A stretch of DNA of 12,010 nucleotides from NCBI GenBank assembly GCA_023145275.1, contig JAGLEB010000135.1, positions 1 to 12,010 of the forward strand, given 5' to 3'. This document shows positions 1 through 7,683 of the stretch, piece after piece (position 1 is the first letter of the stretch; each line of letters opens with the position of its first letter). The notes under the pieces are model-generated. The model ran no database searches. It was not told the origin of the DNA and saw nothing but the letters and a program-made list of their open reading frames with translations. The position numbers and the translations under genes were made by a program. This DNA comes from Flavobacteriales bacterium. GTDB lineage: Bacteria > Bacteroidota > Bacteroidia > Flavobacteriales > JADGDT01.

Positions 1-20
1 GATTTTAAACTTAGGCTTTA

Positions 21-54
21 CAAATATATAAGATTACTTTTTTAGCATGACAAT
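21..54 (-). promoter_or_regulatory. Putative promoter firing leftward out of the window
   Basis: On the minus strand positions 28-21 read TATATTTG, an exact match to the Bacteroidota -7 consensus TAnnTTTG. An ATTG at 54-51 lies 22 bp upstream and could serve as the -33 element. It points to the left edge, so the gene it would serve lies outside the window. The rest of positions 1-68 shows no coding potential. The -7 match is seen directly; activity is inferred. Confidence 0.4.
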
Positions 55-68
55 TAGAACTTAGCCGA

Positions 69-204
69 AACCAGTAACTAGCAACCAGCAACCAGTAACC
101 CGTAACTCGCTACCCAGAACCCGCAACCCGCAACCCAGAACCCGCAACCAGTAACCAGTAACTAGCAACCAGTAACTAGCAACCCGTAACCAGTAACCAG
201 TAAC
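69..204. repeat. Degenerate heptamer tandem repeat, 19 units plus a 3-bp remnant
   Basis: Nineteen consecutive 7-bp units occupy 69-201 with no insertion or deletion, followed by a partial AAC at 202-204. Seventeen units fit AAC[C/T][A/C]G[C/T]; the exceptions are TACCCAG at 111 and AACCCAG at 132. The commonest unit is AACCAGT (seven copies), followed by AACTAGC and AACCCGC (three each). All variation is by substitution at the last four positions. The array starts four bases beyond the stop codon of the LTD-protein gene. Its minus strand is open in one frame and yields a 7-residue repetitive peptide, which I take as a by-product of the 21-nt double period and not as a gene. Similar degenerate heptamer arrays are known as short tandemly repeated repetitive sequences in other bacteria; function is unknown. 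Confidence 0.95.
113..143 (-). other. Predicted G-quadruplex motif inside the heptamer array
   Basis: On the minus strand five GGG runs (143-141, 136-134, 129-127, 122-120, 115-113) are separated by four-base loops TTCT, TTGC, TTGC and TTCT. This satisfies the G3-N(1-7) quadruplex rule with one spare run. The G-rich strand is the sense strand of the neighbouring LTD gene, so the motif would lie in that transcript's 3' region. The pattern is seen directly; folding is inferred. Confidence 0.6.
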
Positions 205-208
205 AAAC

Positions 209-1903
209 TCAAGATAACACAACAATTTTCTTGTACACTTTAACATTGCCTTCTATATCGAAAATCTCAACCCAAAATATATAGATACCATTTGAAGGGA
301 TACCGTTGTTGAAATCGTTACCATCCCAAATAAAACTACCTTCAATGCTCATTAGATAGTTGTTAGCAATATCTTTTATAAATACACCATTTGAGTTGAA
401 TATTTTCACATTTGCTATATATCCTGGCTTATCCATTTTATAGAGTAATTCGGTGATAGTGTTATTTGTACCTTGCCTTGGGTGAAAAACTTCTGGTGAA
501 ACTTTAAAATGATTTGTAGACTCATTATTAATTGGACTTGCCGAATTTATTAATGCAGGTGTTGCTCCATCACAACTTTGTGATGCCGAAGTCCAATTCT
601 CAAAATCTAGGCTTGGGTTTGAAGCTCTGATTCTTTCTAAGGAAACGCCTTTTCGCTTTTCATCTTTCATTAAGCTAATATGCATATCGTTATAGTAAGC
701 AATTTTGTCAATACAATTTAGTGATGCATCTAGTAGTGCAAGTTTACCTTCATCATTATTCATTCTTGGAAGAGATGGTAGTTCTACAAAATAGTAAAGC
801 TTCCCCGATTTATATGTGCTGCTTATATAATCTGTATTTTTAGTAAGAACCATATAAGACATTGGCATAAGAAAAATATTCTTTGAACTGATAAGTTTTA
901 CATTCTCAAAGGAACTGCTTTCATTTCTGTAGTTATAATTTGCAATTGAGAAGTTTTTTATACTGATGAAATTTTGAGTGTTATTGAAAATTTCTACAAA
1001 TTCACCTCCCGATTCTATAGGGTTAAACAGTACTTCGTTTATCACTACATTCCCCATTTCGGCATCATTAAATTCGCCAATCCAAATGCTGTCTGTCTTA
1101 ATAATACTGCCATCGCAATTTTCTAGATTCAATAAAGTGAAGAAAACTTTTGTATTTAAAGAGCTTCTTCTTAAATGAAGTGTAATAATTGCGCTGCCAT
1201 CACTATTGTTTACTGCATCTGTTTTAAAATTCCCGTTGTAGTTTGTCTCAATATCTATAGAGCTAGTGTTTATGTGATGCTCTAGCTCAATAAATAATTT
1301 GTCAAAATCATCATTGCTATAAATCTGAGAAATATTGTTTTTAATCTCTGGATAAAAATTAGGATTTAGTATCGAATTTTCTCTGCCTGGAGTGCCTCCC
1401 TCGTTACTTTCTGAAGAATCCCAGTTATCTTTTGTTAAACAATCATTATTTGGATTGATAAGCTCTAAACTCCATCCACCATTGGCTTTTAACTTGTTTT
1501 TATGCCATGAAGGTGAGTATTCAACCTCATCAATAATTACTCCATTGGGCGAAGATATCGATAGCTTTGCACCTTTATTGTTTAAGGATGAAATCTTGAG
1601 GTAAATAGTATTGACTTCAAAAAATAGTTCTTCATTTTTGGTAGAAGTAATTGTTAAATACTCTCCGCTTTTTAGAATGTATTTTGCTATAGTAGTGCTC
1701 TTAGAGTTTATTGAAAGTGTCCAGTTTTCTAAATTTATACTTTCTTTAGAATTGTTATATAGTTCAATGAATTCAGCATTCGCAAGTTTTACAGTAGGAC
1801 TTGGGTCGAACATAATTTCATTGATTATTATGTCGTGCCTTTTGTTTATTTGGGAAAAAACTAGAGTAGGGAATACAGTTAAAAATAGGATCAATATTTT
1901 CAT
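209..1903 (-). CDS. Secreted protein with two lamin-tail domains and a FlgD-like C-terminal domain
   Basis: A 564-residue protein with a hydrophobic N-terminal signal peptide, probably cut after residue 17 (VFS|QIN), so it is exported. Residues about 25-174 form a lamin-tail domain (LTD): INEIMFDPSP, then EFIELYN and NWTLS, ending in NWDSS..GGTPG. Residues about 285-452 repeat the pattern (INEVLFNP, EFVEIFN, ENWTSA..GATPA). Residues about 465-564 (SPEVFHP, KIFNSNG, WDGNDFNNG, then GIYIFWVEIF) match the FlgD/gliding-associated Ig-like domain common at the end of Bacteroidota surface proteins, often type IX secretion cargo. No nuclease or other catalytic domain is visible; a structural or adhesive role is an inference. 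The start is the ATG directly before the signal peptide, with no Shine-Dalgarno sequence. The gene is divergent from pyrD, and no terminator separates its stop from the heptamer array. Confidence 0.88.
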   Translation of the reverse strand: MKILILFLTVFPTLVFSQINKRHDIIINEIMFDPSPTVKLANAEFIELYNNSKESINLENWTLSINSKSTTIAKYILKSGEYLTITSTKNEELFFEVNTIYLKISSLNNKGAKLSISSPNGVIIDEVEYSPSWHKNKLKANGGWSLELINPNNDCLTKDNWDSSESNEGGTPGRENSILNPNFYPEIKNNISQIYSNDDFDKLFIELEHHINTSSIDIETNYNGNFKTDAVNNSDGSAIITLHLRRSSLNTKVFFTLLNLENCDGSIIKTDSIWIGEFNDAEMGNVVINEVLFNPIESGGEFVEIFNNTQNFISIKNFSIANYNYRNESSSFENVKLISSKNIFLMPMSYMVLTKNTDYISSTYKSGKLYYFVELPSLPRMNNDEGKLALLDASLNCIDKIAYYNDMHISLMKDEKRKGVSLERIRASNPSLDFENWTSASQSCDGATPALINSASPINNESTNHFKVSPEVFHPRQGTNNTITELLYKMDKPGYIANVKIFNSNGVFIKDIANNYLMSIEGSFIWDGNDFNNGIPSNGIYIFWVEIFDIEGNVKVYKKIVVLS

Positions 1904-1931
1904 GGTTCAGGGCGTTTTGAATTGGGTATTC

Positions 1932-1939
1932 TAAAGGTA
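1932..1939 (-). promoter_or_regulatory. Possible -7 element for the LTD-protein gene
   Basis: On the minus strand this reads TACCTTTA, seven of eight matches to TAnnTTTG, about 30 bp upstream of the start codon. I see no convincing -33 element at the expected distance. Confidence 0.25.
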
Positions 1940-1993
1940 ATAAATTATTGATAATTTTAGTGCTAAATATTTAAGAAATTGAGAATGATAGTT

Positions 1994-2001
1994 TAATTTT
2001 G
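1994..2001 (+). promoter_or_regulatory. -7 promoter element of pyrD
   Basis: TAATTTTG matches the Bacteroidota -7 consensus TAnnTTTG exactly and is followed by GC, as is common. It ends 19 bp before the pyrD ATG, which would give a very short leader. The -33 region is weak (TTAAG at 1971-1975 is the best placed). Confidence 0.5.
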
Positions 2002-2020
2002 CGCTCAAAATATCAATAAA

Positions 2021-3058
2021 ATGTACAAAAGTCTTATCCGTCCTATACTCTTCAAGTTCTATGCTGAAGATGTTCATAATTTTGTTTTTGGATCAATAAA
2101 AACTTTCTCTAAAATCCCTGGTGTACCAGCTATTTTTAGAGCGTTGTTTAATTATGAGAATAAGTCACTAGAGAGGACAGTATTTGGGATTAAATTTAAA
2201 AACCCTGTTGGTTTAGCTGCTGGTTTAGATAAAGATGCTGAGCTTTTTGATGAGCTGGCAAATTTTGGTTTTGGATTTATTGAAATTGGAACTGTTACAC
2301 CAAAAGGACAGCCTGGCAATCCTGCACCGCGTGCATTTAGATTAATTCCTGACGATGGTTTAATTAATCGTATGGGCTTCAATAATAAGGGTGTAATGGA
2401 TGCTAAAACACTTTTACAGAAAAGAAAATCGGGGGTTATTATAGGTGGAAATATTGGTAAAAACAAAGTTACGCCCAATGATAAAGCTGTTGATGATTAC
2501 GTTTTAAACTTTGAGGCACTATTCGATGTTGTTGATTACTTTGTTGTGAATGTAAGTTCTCCAAACACACCTAATCTACGTGAGCTACAAGACAAAGAGC
2601 CATTAACGAAATTGTTATCTACACTTCAAACTCTGAACGATGATAAGCCAACTCAGAAACCAATATTATTGAAAATTGCTCCAGATCTAACTAATGAGCA
2701 GCTCGATGATATTGTTGATATTGTTAATGATACTAAAATAGCAGGTCTTATAGCTACAAATACTACAATTTCTCGCGAGGGTTTAACAGCCACAAAAGAA
2801 AGAATAGAAGAGATAGGTGCAGGAGGATTAAGTGGTATTCCTGTTAGAAAAAGATCTACTGAAGTAGTGAAATATCTTCACGATAAATCAAATGGAGCTT
2901 TTCCAATAATAGGAGTAGGTGGAATCCATACTGCGGAAGATGCTATCGAAAAATTAAGAGCAGGAGCTAGCCTAGTACAGGTTTATACTGGTTTTATATA
3001 CGAAGGTCCTTCGATAGTGAAAAATATAAATAAAGGTATCGCTAAGGCGGGACTTTAG
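2021..3058 (+). CDS. pyrD: Quinone-dependent dihydroorotate dehydrogenase (class 2)
   Basis: This flavoenzyme oxidises dihydroorotate to orotate in pyrimidine synthesis and passes electrons to the membrane quinone pool. The 345-residue length and the N-terminal helical extension (about residues 1-45, with YAEDVHNF) mark class 2, whose extension binds membrane and quinone. Visible motifs are PVGLAAGLDKD (62-72, FMN-contacting Lys71), NRMGFNN (116-122), the active-site segment NVSSPNTPNLR (177-187, catalytic base Ser180 by alignment with E. coli Ser175), KIAPDL (218-223), the ATNTT segment (245-249) and the phosphate-binding GVGGI (298-302). The ATG at 2021 fits the family N-terminus. The gene appears monocistronic, with its own -7 element and a terminator directly after the stop. 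The electron acceptor is probably menaquinone, whose synthesis gene menC lies at the right end of the window. Confidence 0.97.
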   Translation: MYKSLIRPILFKFYAEDVHNFVFGSIKTFSKIPGVPAIFRALFNYENKSLERTVFGIKFKNPVGLAAGLDKDAELFDELANFGFGFIEIGTVTPKGQPGNPAPRAFRLIPDDGLINRMGFNNKGVMDAKTLLQKRKSGVIIGGNIGKNKVTPNDKAVDDYVLNFEALFDVVDYFVVNVSSPNTPNLRELQDKEPLTKLLSTLQTLNDDKPTQKPILLKIAPDLTNEQLDDIVDIVNDTKIAGLIATNTTISREGLTATKERIEEIGAGGLSGIPVRKRSTEVVKYLHDKSNGAFPIIGVGGIHTAEDAIEKLRAGASLVQVYTGFIYEGPSIVKNINKGIAKAGL

Positions 3059-3074
3059 ATTACAATGATAATAG

Positions 3075-3108
3075 CGAGGGTTTTGCTCTAAACAAAACCC
3101 TCGTTTTT
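3075..3108 (+). terminator. Intrinsic terminator after pyrD
   Basis: A perfect 11-bp inverted repeat (CGAGGGTTTTG at 3075-3085, its complement at 3093-3103) encloses a 7-nt loop and is followed by TTTTTATTTTT. It starts 17 bp after the pyrD stop. On the minus strand the sequence after the stem is not T-rich, so it probably does little for the convergent peptidase gene. Confidence 0.92.
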
Positions 3109-3135
3109 ATTTTTCAAAACTTCAATTTATAGAAC

Positions 3136-5172
3136 CTAGCCCACTAATCCAGCACGCTTTAACAAAGCATCTACAGAAGCATCTTTTCCTCTAAATTTGC
3201 GGTATAACTCTGATGGGTGTTCTGATCCGCCTTTGCTGAGGATGTTGTCCTTGAATAAGTTAGCAACTTCTTTAGAGAAAATTCCTTTTTCCTTGAAAAA
3301 CTCAAAAGCATCAGCATCTAGTACTTCAGCCCATTTGTAAGAGTAGTAGCCAGAAGAATATCCACCCTGGAATATATGAGAAAAGGCTGTTGAAGAACAA
3401 GTTTTATCATTACGAGGATATAAGCTTGTATTCTTAGTAGCTTCATATTCAAAATCGCCCACTGAAGTTATAATATCAGTGTCTTTATTGTTATGCCAAG
3501 CCATATCTAAAAAACCAAAATTTAGCTGTCGTAAAGTCTGCAAACCTTCCATAAAGTTTGATGTATCCTTTATTTTTTGGATTAATTCTTCAGGAATAAC
3601 TTCTCCAGTTTTATAGTGCTTTGCAAACAGGTCTAATGCTTCTTTTTCGAAACACCAGTTCTCAAAAACTTGAGATGGTAATTCAACAAAGTCCCAATAT
3701 ACACTAGTTCCAGAAAGACTCTCGTATTTTACTTGAGATAGCATTCCGTGTAGAGCATGACCAAATTCGTGGAATAGAGTTGTTACTTCTTGAAAAGTTA
3801 ATAAAGAAGGTTCAGTTTCTGTAGGCTTAGTGAAGTTACACACTATTGAAACATGAGGTCTTTCATTTTCACTATCAACTATTCGCTGATCTTTGAAAGA
3901 GGTCATCCATGCACCACCGCGTTTTCCTTCTCTTGGGAAAAAGTCGGCATAAAAGATGGCTACAAGTTTATCATCATTATCAGTAACCTTAAAGGTTTTA
4001 ACATCCTTATGATACTTATCAATATTATTGATCTCTTCAAATTTGATGTCGTATAGCTTACCAGCAATGGTGAATACACCATCAATCACATTTTCTAACT
4101 GAAAGTAAGGTTTTAACTCTTCGCTGTTAAATGAAAATTTGTTTTCCTTGAGCTTTTCAGTGTAGTATGCTGAATCCCATGCTTCTAGATTTGCTGGTCC
4201 TCCTAGTGATTTTGTAAATTCAGAAAGCTCGTTGAATTGCTCAATTGCTGCGGGCTTTGCCTTAGTTAGTAAATCTATTAAAAATCCTTCTACATTTTCT
4301 GGCGTTTCTGCCATGCGCTCTTCCAAAACAAATTCTGAATGAGTTTTGTAACCTAAAAGTTCTGCGCGTTTCTGACGTAAGCGAACAATCTCTATAACAA
4401 TTTCTTGATTGTCATGATCGTTTCCTTTAAATGCTCGCGAACCAAATGCTTCTGCTAATTCTTTACGCAGTTCTCTATTATCTGCATATTTCATAAAAGG
4501 AACATAGCTCGGGAAATCTAGACTTACAAGCCAACCATCCTTGTTTTTGCTTTTTGCCAAAAGTTTTGCAGCATCTTTTGCAGATTGTGGTAGTCCAGAT
4601 AAATCGGATTTGTCGCTAATTAATAGTTCATAAGAATTTGTTTCAGCTAAAATATTTTCTCCAAAACTTAAAGATAACGTAGAAAGTTTAGTGTCTATTT
4701 CTCGAAGACTATCCTTATCCTCATCGTTTAGTTTAGCGCCATTTCTAGAAAAACTCTTGTAAGATTTTTCAAGTAAACGCAATTGAACAGCATCTAGATT
4801 AAAAGACTCTTTATTTTCCCACACAGAATTAATTCTCTTAAAAAGTTCAGGGTTTAGCCTGATATCATTAGAATATTCTGTTATTAATGGAGAAAAAGAT
4901 TGTGCAATTTTCTGAATCTCATCATTCGTCTCCGCCGAATTTAAATTAAAGAAAATAGTGGCCGTCCTGTCTACCAATTCTCCTGCATATTGCATTGCCT
5001 CGATAGTGTTTTCGAAAGTAGGTTCTTCAAGGTTGTTTACAATTTCATCTATTTGATTCTTTCCTGTTGTTATCGCTTCTTCAAGGGCAGGAAGATAGTG
5101 CTCTTCTTTAATTTTTGAAAAAGGTGTAGTGCTATAAGGAGTGTTGAATTTTTCTAATAACGGATTATTCAT
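3136..5172 (-). CDS. M3 family metallopeptidase (oligopeptidase A / peptidyl-dipeptidase Dcp type)
   Basis: A 678-residue zinc peptidase of the thimet-oligopeptidase family, the usual length for bacterial OpdA and Dcp. It degrades short peptides. The zinc site is complete: HEFGH at 468-472 gives two His ligands and the catalytic Glu469, and Glu497 in DFVELPSQ, 25 residues after the second His, is the expected third ligand. The tyrosine-rich segment at 604-614 (GYSSGYYSYKW) matches the substrate-binding loop. The N-terminal two thirds is mostly helical. There is no signal peptide or lipobox, so it is probably cytoplasmic. I cannot tell Dcp from OpdA specificity, so no symbol is given. The gene lies 87 bp downstream of purE on the same strand and could be the last gene of the purK-purE run, although nothing about its activity is purine-related. 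I see no promoter of its own. Confidence 0.94.
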   Translation of the reverse strand: MNNPLLEKFNTPYSTTPFSKIKEEHYLPALEEAITTGKNQIDEIVNNLEEPTFENTIEAMQYAGELVDRTATIFFNLNSAETNDEIQKIAQSFSPLITEYSNDIRLNPELFKRINSVWENKESFNLDAVQLRLLEKSYKSFSRNGAKLNDEDKDSLREIDTKLSTLSLSFGENILAETNSYELLISDKSDLSGLPQSAKDAAKLLAKSKNKDGWLVSLDFPSYVPFMKYADNRELRKELAEAFGSRAFKGNDHDNQEIVIEIVRLRQKRAELLGYKTHSEFVLEERMAETPENVEGFLIDLLTKAKPAAIEQFNELSEFTKSLGGPANLEAWDSAYYTEKLKENKFSFNSEELKPYFQLENVIDGVFTIAGKLYDIKFEEINNIDKYHKDVKTFKVTDNDDKLVAIFYADFFPREGKRGGAWMTSFKDQRIVDSENERPHVSIVCNFTKPTETEPSLLTFQEVTTLFHEFGHALHGMLSQVKYESLSGTSVYWDFVELPSQVFENWCFEKEALDLFAKHYKTGEVIPEELIQKIKDTSNFMEGLQTLRQLNFGFLDMAWHNNKDTDIITSVGDFEYEATKNTSLYPRNDKTCSSTAFSHIFQGGYSSGYYSYKWAEVLDADAFEFFKEKGIFSKEVANLFKDNILSKGGSEHPSELYRKFRGKDASVDALLKRAGLVG

Positions 5173-5259
5173 ATTATGTTTTGCTTTTGGTCTTATGGCA
5201 TAGATTGTAAGTAGTTTACACAGCTTACATCCTTTTTTAATTAGAACTAATAATAATGA

Positions 5260-5745
5260 TTAAAGTTTTGATACAGCCTTAGCCCCTTCAATAACTTTTA
5301 CCTTCAATTCTTCTTTGAAAGCAATAATTCTGTTACGAACGTCTTCGTTTTGAGCTCCTAAAATTTGAGCGGCTAATATACCTGCATTTTTAGCTCCATC
5401 AAGAGCCACGGTAGCAACAGGAACTCCTCCAGGCATCTGCAATATCGAAAGAACAGAATCCCACCCATCAATAGAGTTTGACGATTTTACTGGCACACCA
5501 ATTACGGGCAGAGGCGACATCGAAGCTACCATTCCAGGCAAGTGTGCTGCTCCACCAGCGCCAGCAATTATAGCATTAATACCACGAGTGTGAGCATTTT
5601 TGGCATAGTCCCACAGTTTCTCAGGCGTTCGATGAGCAGACACTATGTCAACCTCAGTTTCAATTCCTAATTCTTTAAGTACGTCTATTGCTTGTTGCAT
5701 TACAGGAAGATCTGAAGTGCTTCCCATTATAATTCCTATTTTCAT
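5260..5745 (-). CDS. purE: N5-carboxyaminoimidazole ribonucleotide mutase
   Basis: Class I PurE converts N5-CAIR, the product of PurK, to 4-carboxy-AIR in de novo purine synthesis. The 161-residue length is normal for bacterial PurE. Visible motifs are GSTSD (8-12), SAHRTP (36-41, active-site His38 by alignment with E. coli His45), GAGGAAHLPGM (62-72) and the PVKSS segment (85-89). The N-terminus begins right at the first beta strand (MKIGIIMGS), so the start is secure. It is separated from purK by the thioredoxin-like gene, an uncommon interruption. The 109-bp gap upstream contains only an imperfect -7-like TACTTTG on the minus strand (about 5793-5787), so cotranscription from purK is possible but not shown. 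Confidence 0.97.
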   Translation of the reverse strand: MKIGIIMGSTSDLPVMQQAIDVLKELGIETEVDIVSAHRTPEKLWDYAKNAHTRGINAIIAGAGGAAHLPGMVASMSPLPVIGVPVKSSNSIDGWDSVLSILQMPGGVPVATVALDGAKNAGILAAQILGAQNEDVRNRIIAFKEELKVKVIEGAKAVSKL

Positions 5746-5854
5746 TTTTTGTAGTTTTTATTATGTTAGAATGAGCAGAACAGAATCAAAGTACCTTAAA
5801 AACAACTATTCTTTTTTATGTGATTCCTCTACTATGTGAGTAGTTACGTTATGA

Positions 5855-6376
5855 TTATTTATTTAATTCCTTTTCAATAACTTTAATCATATTATTAAAC
5901 TCTACTTCGTCGTAAAGTCTTGATAAAAATATGATTTTTCCATTTCTGTCGATAACAATATTTCGTGTAACCCCTGCTTTTGGTAAAGTGAATTTTGCAA
6001 AATGAGAACCATCGCTATCCATTGCTACGGGATATGTAATACCTGTTTTTGTAATAAATGGTTTTATTTTCTCAGGTTTTTCTTGAAGGTCAACAGCTAT
6101 CAAAATAAAATCATCATTTTTGAATCTCTGCCAAACTTCTTTTTCTAAGTGTGGCATTTCTTTTCTACAAACGCTACACCAAGATGCTGTAAATTGTAGA
6201 ACAGCAACCTTCCCCTTCAAATCCTTACTCGTAATTTTACCACCATTGAGTAATTGCATATCAATGTTAGGTGCTTGTTCTCCAACTTTTACTCTGTAAC
6301 CTCTCGAAGAATCCTCTTGTGCAAATATTATCTGTGAACTTATTAGCAGCACTGCTAAAATGATTGTTTTCCTCAT
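5855..6376 (-). CDS. Exported TlpA-like thioredoxin-fold protein lying between purK and purE
   Basis: A 173-residue protein with an N-terminal signal peptide (hydrophobic residues 4-18, likely cleavage IFA|QED) and one thioredoxin/AhpC-TSA fold. The redox motif is WCSVC, with Cys67 and Cys70 in the normal FTASWC context. VGEQAPNIDM (31-40) is the usual start of the TlpA/peroxiredoxin-like fold. The cis-proline before the fourth strand of typical thioredoxins (as in GIPTTFLID) is replaced: here the segment is AGVTRNIVID (134-143), with Thr at that position. It probably works as a disulfide reductase in the periplasm or at the envelope; the substrate is unknown. It starts 50 bp after the purK stop on the same strand, although nothing about its chemistry links it to purine synthesis. 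A lipoprotein is unlikely, because no lipobox cysteine follows the signal peptide. Confidence 0.9.
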   Translation of the reverse strand: MRKTIILAVLLISSQIIFAQEDSSRGYRVKVGEQAPNIDMQLLNGGKITSKDLKGKVAVLQFTASWCSVCRKEMPHLEKEVWQRFKNDDFILIAVDLQEKPEKIKPFITKTGITYPVAMDSDGSHFAKFTLPKAGVTRNIVIDRNGKIIFLSRLYDEVEFNNMIKVIEKELNK

Positions 6377-6426
6377 AGCTTGTTCCGTTTATAATCAATA
6401 TTTTTAATACTACTTAGTACTAAATA

Positions 6427-7587
6427 CTAGCAAACAACTCTAATAGTTTTCTTTACCAATTCAGCTGTTTTACGTGCCTCGTCTAAATTATCATCAACAA
6501 TAGTTACATGTCCCATTTTTCTGAAAGGCCTTGTTTCTGTTTTTCCGTAAATATGCGGTGTTACACCTGGCATAGCCATAATTTCGTTTATGCCATCGTA
6601 AATCACATTTCCGGTATACCCTTCTTCTCCTACAAGATTTACCATTACTGATCCCACTTTGCTGTCTGTTTTGCCTAAAGGTAAATCTAAAATAGCTCTA
6701 ATATGTTGCTCGTACTGAGATGTGTATGATCCTTCAATAGAATAATGTCCTGAATTATGTGGACGTGGTGCCACTTCGTTTACAATAATTTCGTCTTCTT
6801 GAGTTTGAAACATTTCTACTGCTAATAATCCTGTAGAACCTAGTTTCTTTGCTGCATCAACTGCTATATTTCTAGCTTTTTCTGCAACAGAATCACTAAT
6901 TCTTGCCGGACAAATTACGTATTCTACTTGATTAGCTGTTGGATGAAATTCCATTTCAACTACTGGGTAGCTTATAGATTCGCCACCTGGACTAGTAGCT
7001 ACAATTACGGCTAATTCGTTTTTGAAAGCAATTAATTCTTCAGCTATACATTCAACATTTGCTAATGTATCTAGCTGCTCTTTAGATTTAATTACCGACA
7101 CACCCATACCATCGTACCCATCTGTTGTTGATTTCCAAACAAAAGGTAGACTTCTTTTTCCGGAAGCCACATCATTTTTTAGGCTTTCGATCGATGAATA
7201 TTTTACAAATGGAGCGGTTGGAATATTGTTCTCATCGTAAAATTGTTTTTGAACTCCTTTGTTCTGAATAATTTCTAACATCTCAGGTTTAGGGTGTACC
7301 TGAATACCTTCCGATTGTAATTTCTTTAGAGCGTCAATATTTACGTGTTCTATTTCTATGGTCAATACATCTACTTTTTTTCCGAAATTGTATACTGTAT
7401 CAAAGTCTGTAAGACTTCCTACTTCGAAATAATTTGCAGATATTTTACAAGGAGCTTCACTCGAAGGTTCTAAAACTGATGTTTTTATATCCCATTTACG
7501 GGTAGTGTAAAGTAGCATCTTGCCTAATTGTCCTCCTCCTAAAATACCAAGAGTGAAATCTGTAGAAAAAATATTTTTATTATCCAT
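6427..7587 (-). CDS. purK: N5-carboxyaminoimidazole ribonucleotide synthase
   Basis: This ATP-grasp enzyme uses ATP and bicarbonate to carboxylate AIR to N5-CAIR, the substrate of PurE. The 386-residue length is normal for PurK. The N-terminal domain begins with LGILGGGQLGKML (13-25). The ATP-grasp region includes VWKSTTDGYDGMGV (150-163), AEELIAFKNELAVI (182-195) and the metal-binding VNEVAPRPHNSGH (269-281). The C-terminal YGKTETRPFRKMGHVTI (347-363) is a PurK signature. The chosen ATG lies about a dozen residues before the first strand, and no better internal start exists. Its upstream region carries a long hairpin and a possible -7 element about 150 bp away. It is probably the first gene of a leftward transcription unit through the thioredoxin-like gene and perhaps purE. 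Confidence 0.97.
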   Translation of the reverse strand: MDNKNIFSTDFTLGILGGGQLGKMLLYTTRKWDIKTSVLEPSSEAPCKISANYFEVGSLTDFDTVYNFGKKVDVLTIEIEHVNIDALKKLQSEGIQVHPKPEMLEIIQNKGVQKQFYDENNIPTAPFVKYSSIESLKNDVASGKRSLPFVWKSTTDGYDGMGVSVIKSKEQLDTLANVECIAEELIAFKNELAVIVATSPGGESISYPVVEMEFHPTANQVEYVICPARISDSVAEKARNIAVDAAKKLGSTGLLAVEMFQTQEDEIIVNEVAPRPHNSGHYSIEGSYTSQYEQHIRAILDLPLGKTDSKVGSVMVNLVGEEGYTGNVIYDGINEIMAMPGVTPHIYGKTETRPFRKMGHVTIVDDNLDEARKTAELVKKTIRVVC

Positions 7588-7683
7588 TTACTGAAAACTA
7601 TTATTTGTCGTTTTATTTTTCGGTTTGAAAGAAACTGTCATTAACAGAAGCTATCGTAATAATATGAAAAACTTTAGAGTAGT

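Noticed and set aside
69..204. CRISPR array
   Set aside because: The units are 7 bp and contiguous with no spacers. No cas gene is present.
61..246. A 61-codon minus-strand open frame through the heptamer array, translating to a repetitive peptide
   Set aside because: The repetitiveness comes from the 7-bp DNA period (three units give seven residues). It overlaps the end of the LTD gene on the same strand, and its codons show no independent coding signal.
5206..5229. Inverted repeat TGTAAG/CTTACA upstream of the M3 peptidase gene
   Set aside because: The stem is only 6 bp with a 12-nt loop, and the T-run lies on the side opposite to transcription. It is within what chance gives in AT-rich DNA.
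5829..5843. Short hairpin CTACT/AGTAG between the thioredoxin-like gene and purE
   Set aside because: The stem is 5 bp and no U-tract follows on the transcribed minus strand, so it is not a convincing terminator.
6414..6423. Palindrome TTAGTACTAA directly after the purK stop codon
   Set aside because: It is a ten-base AT-rich palindrome with no loop, T-run or second copy to support a role.
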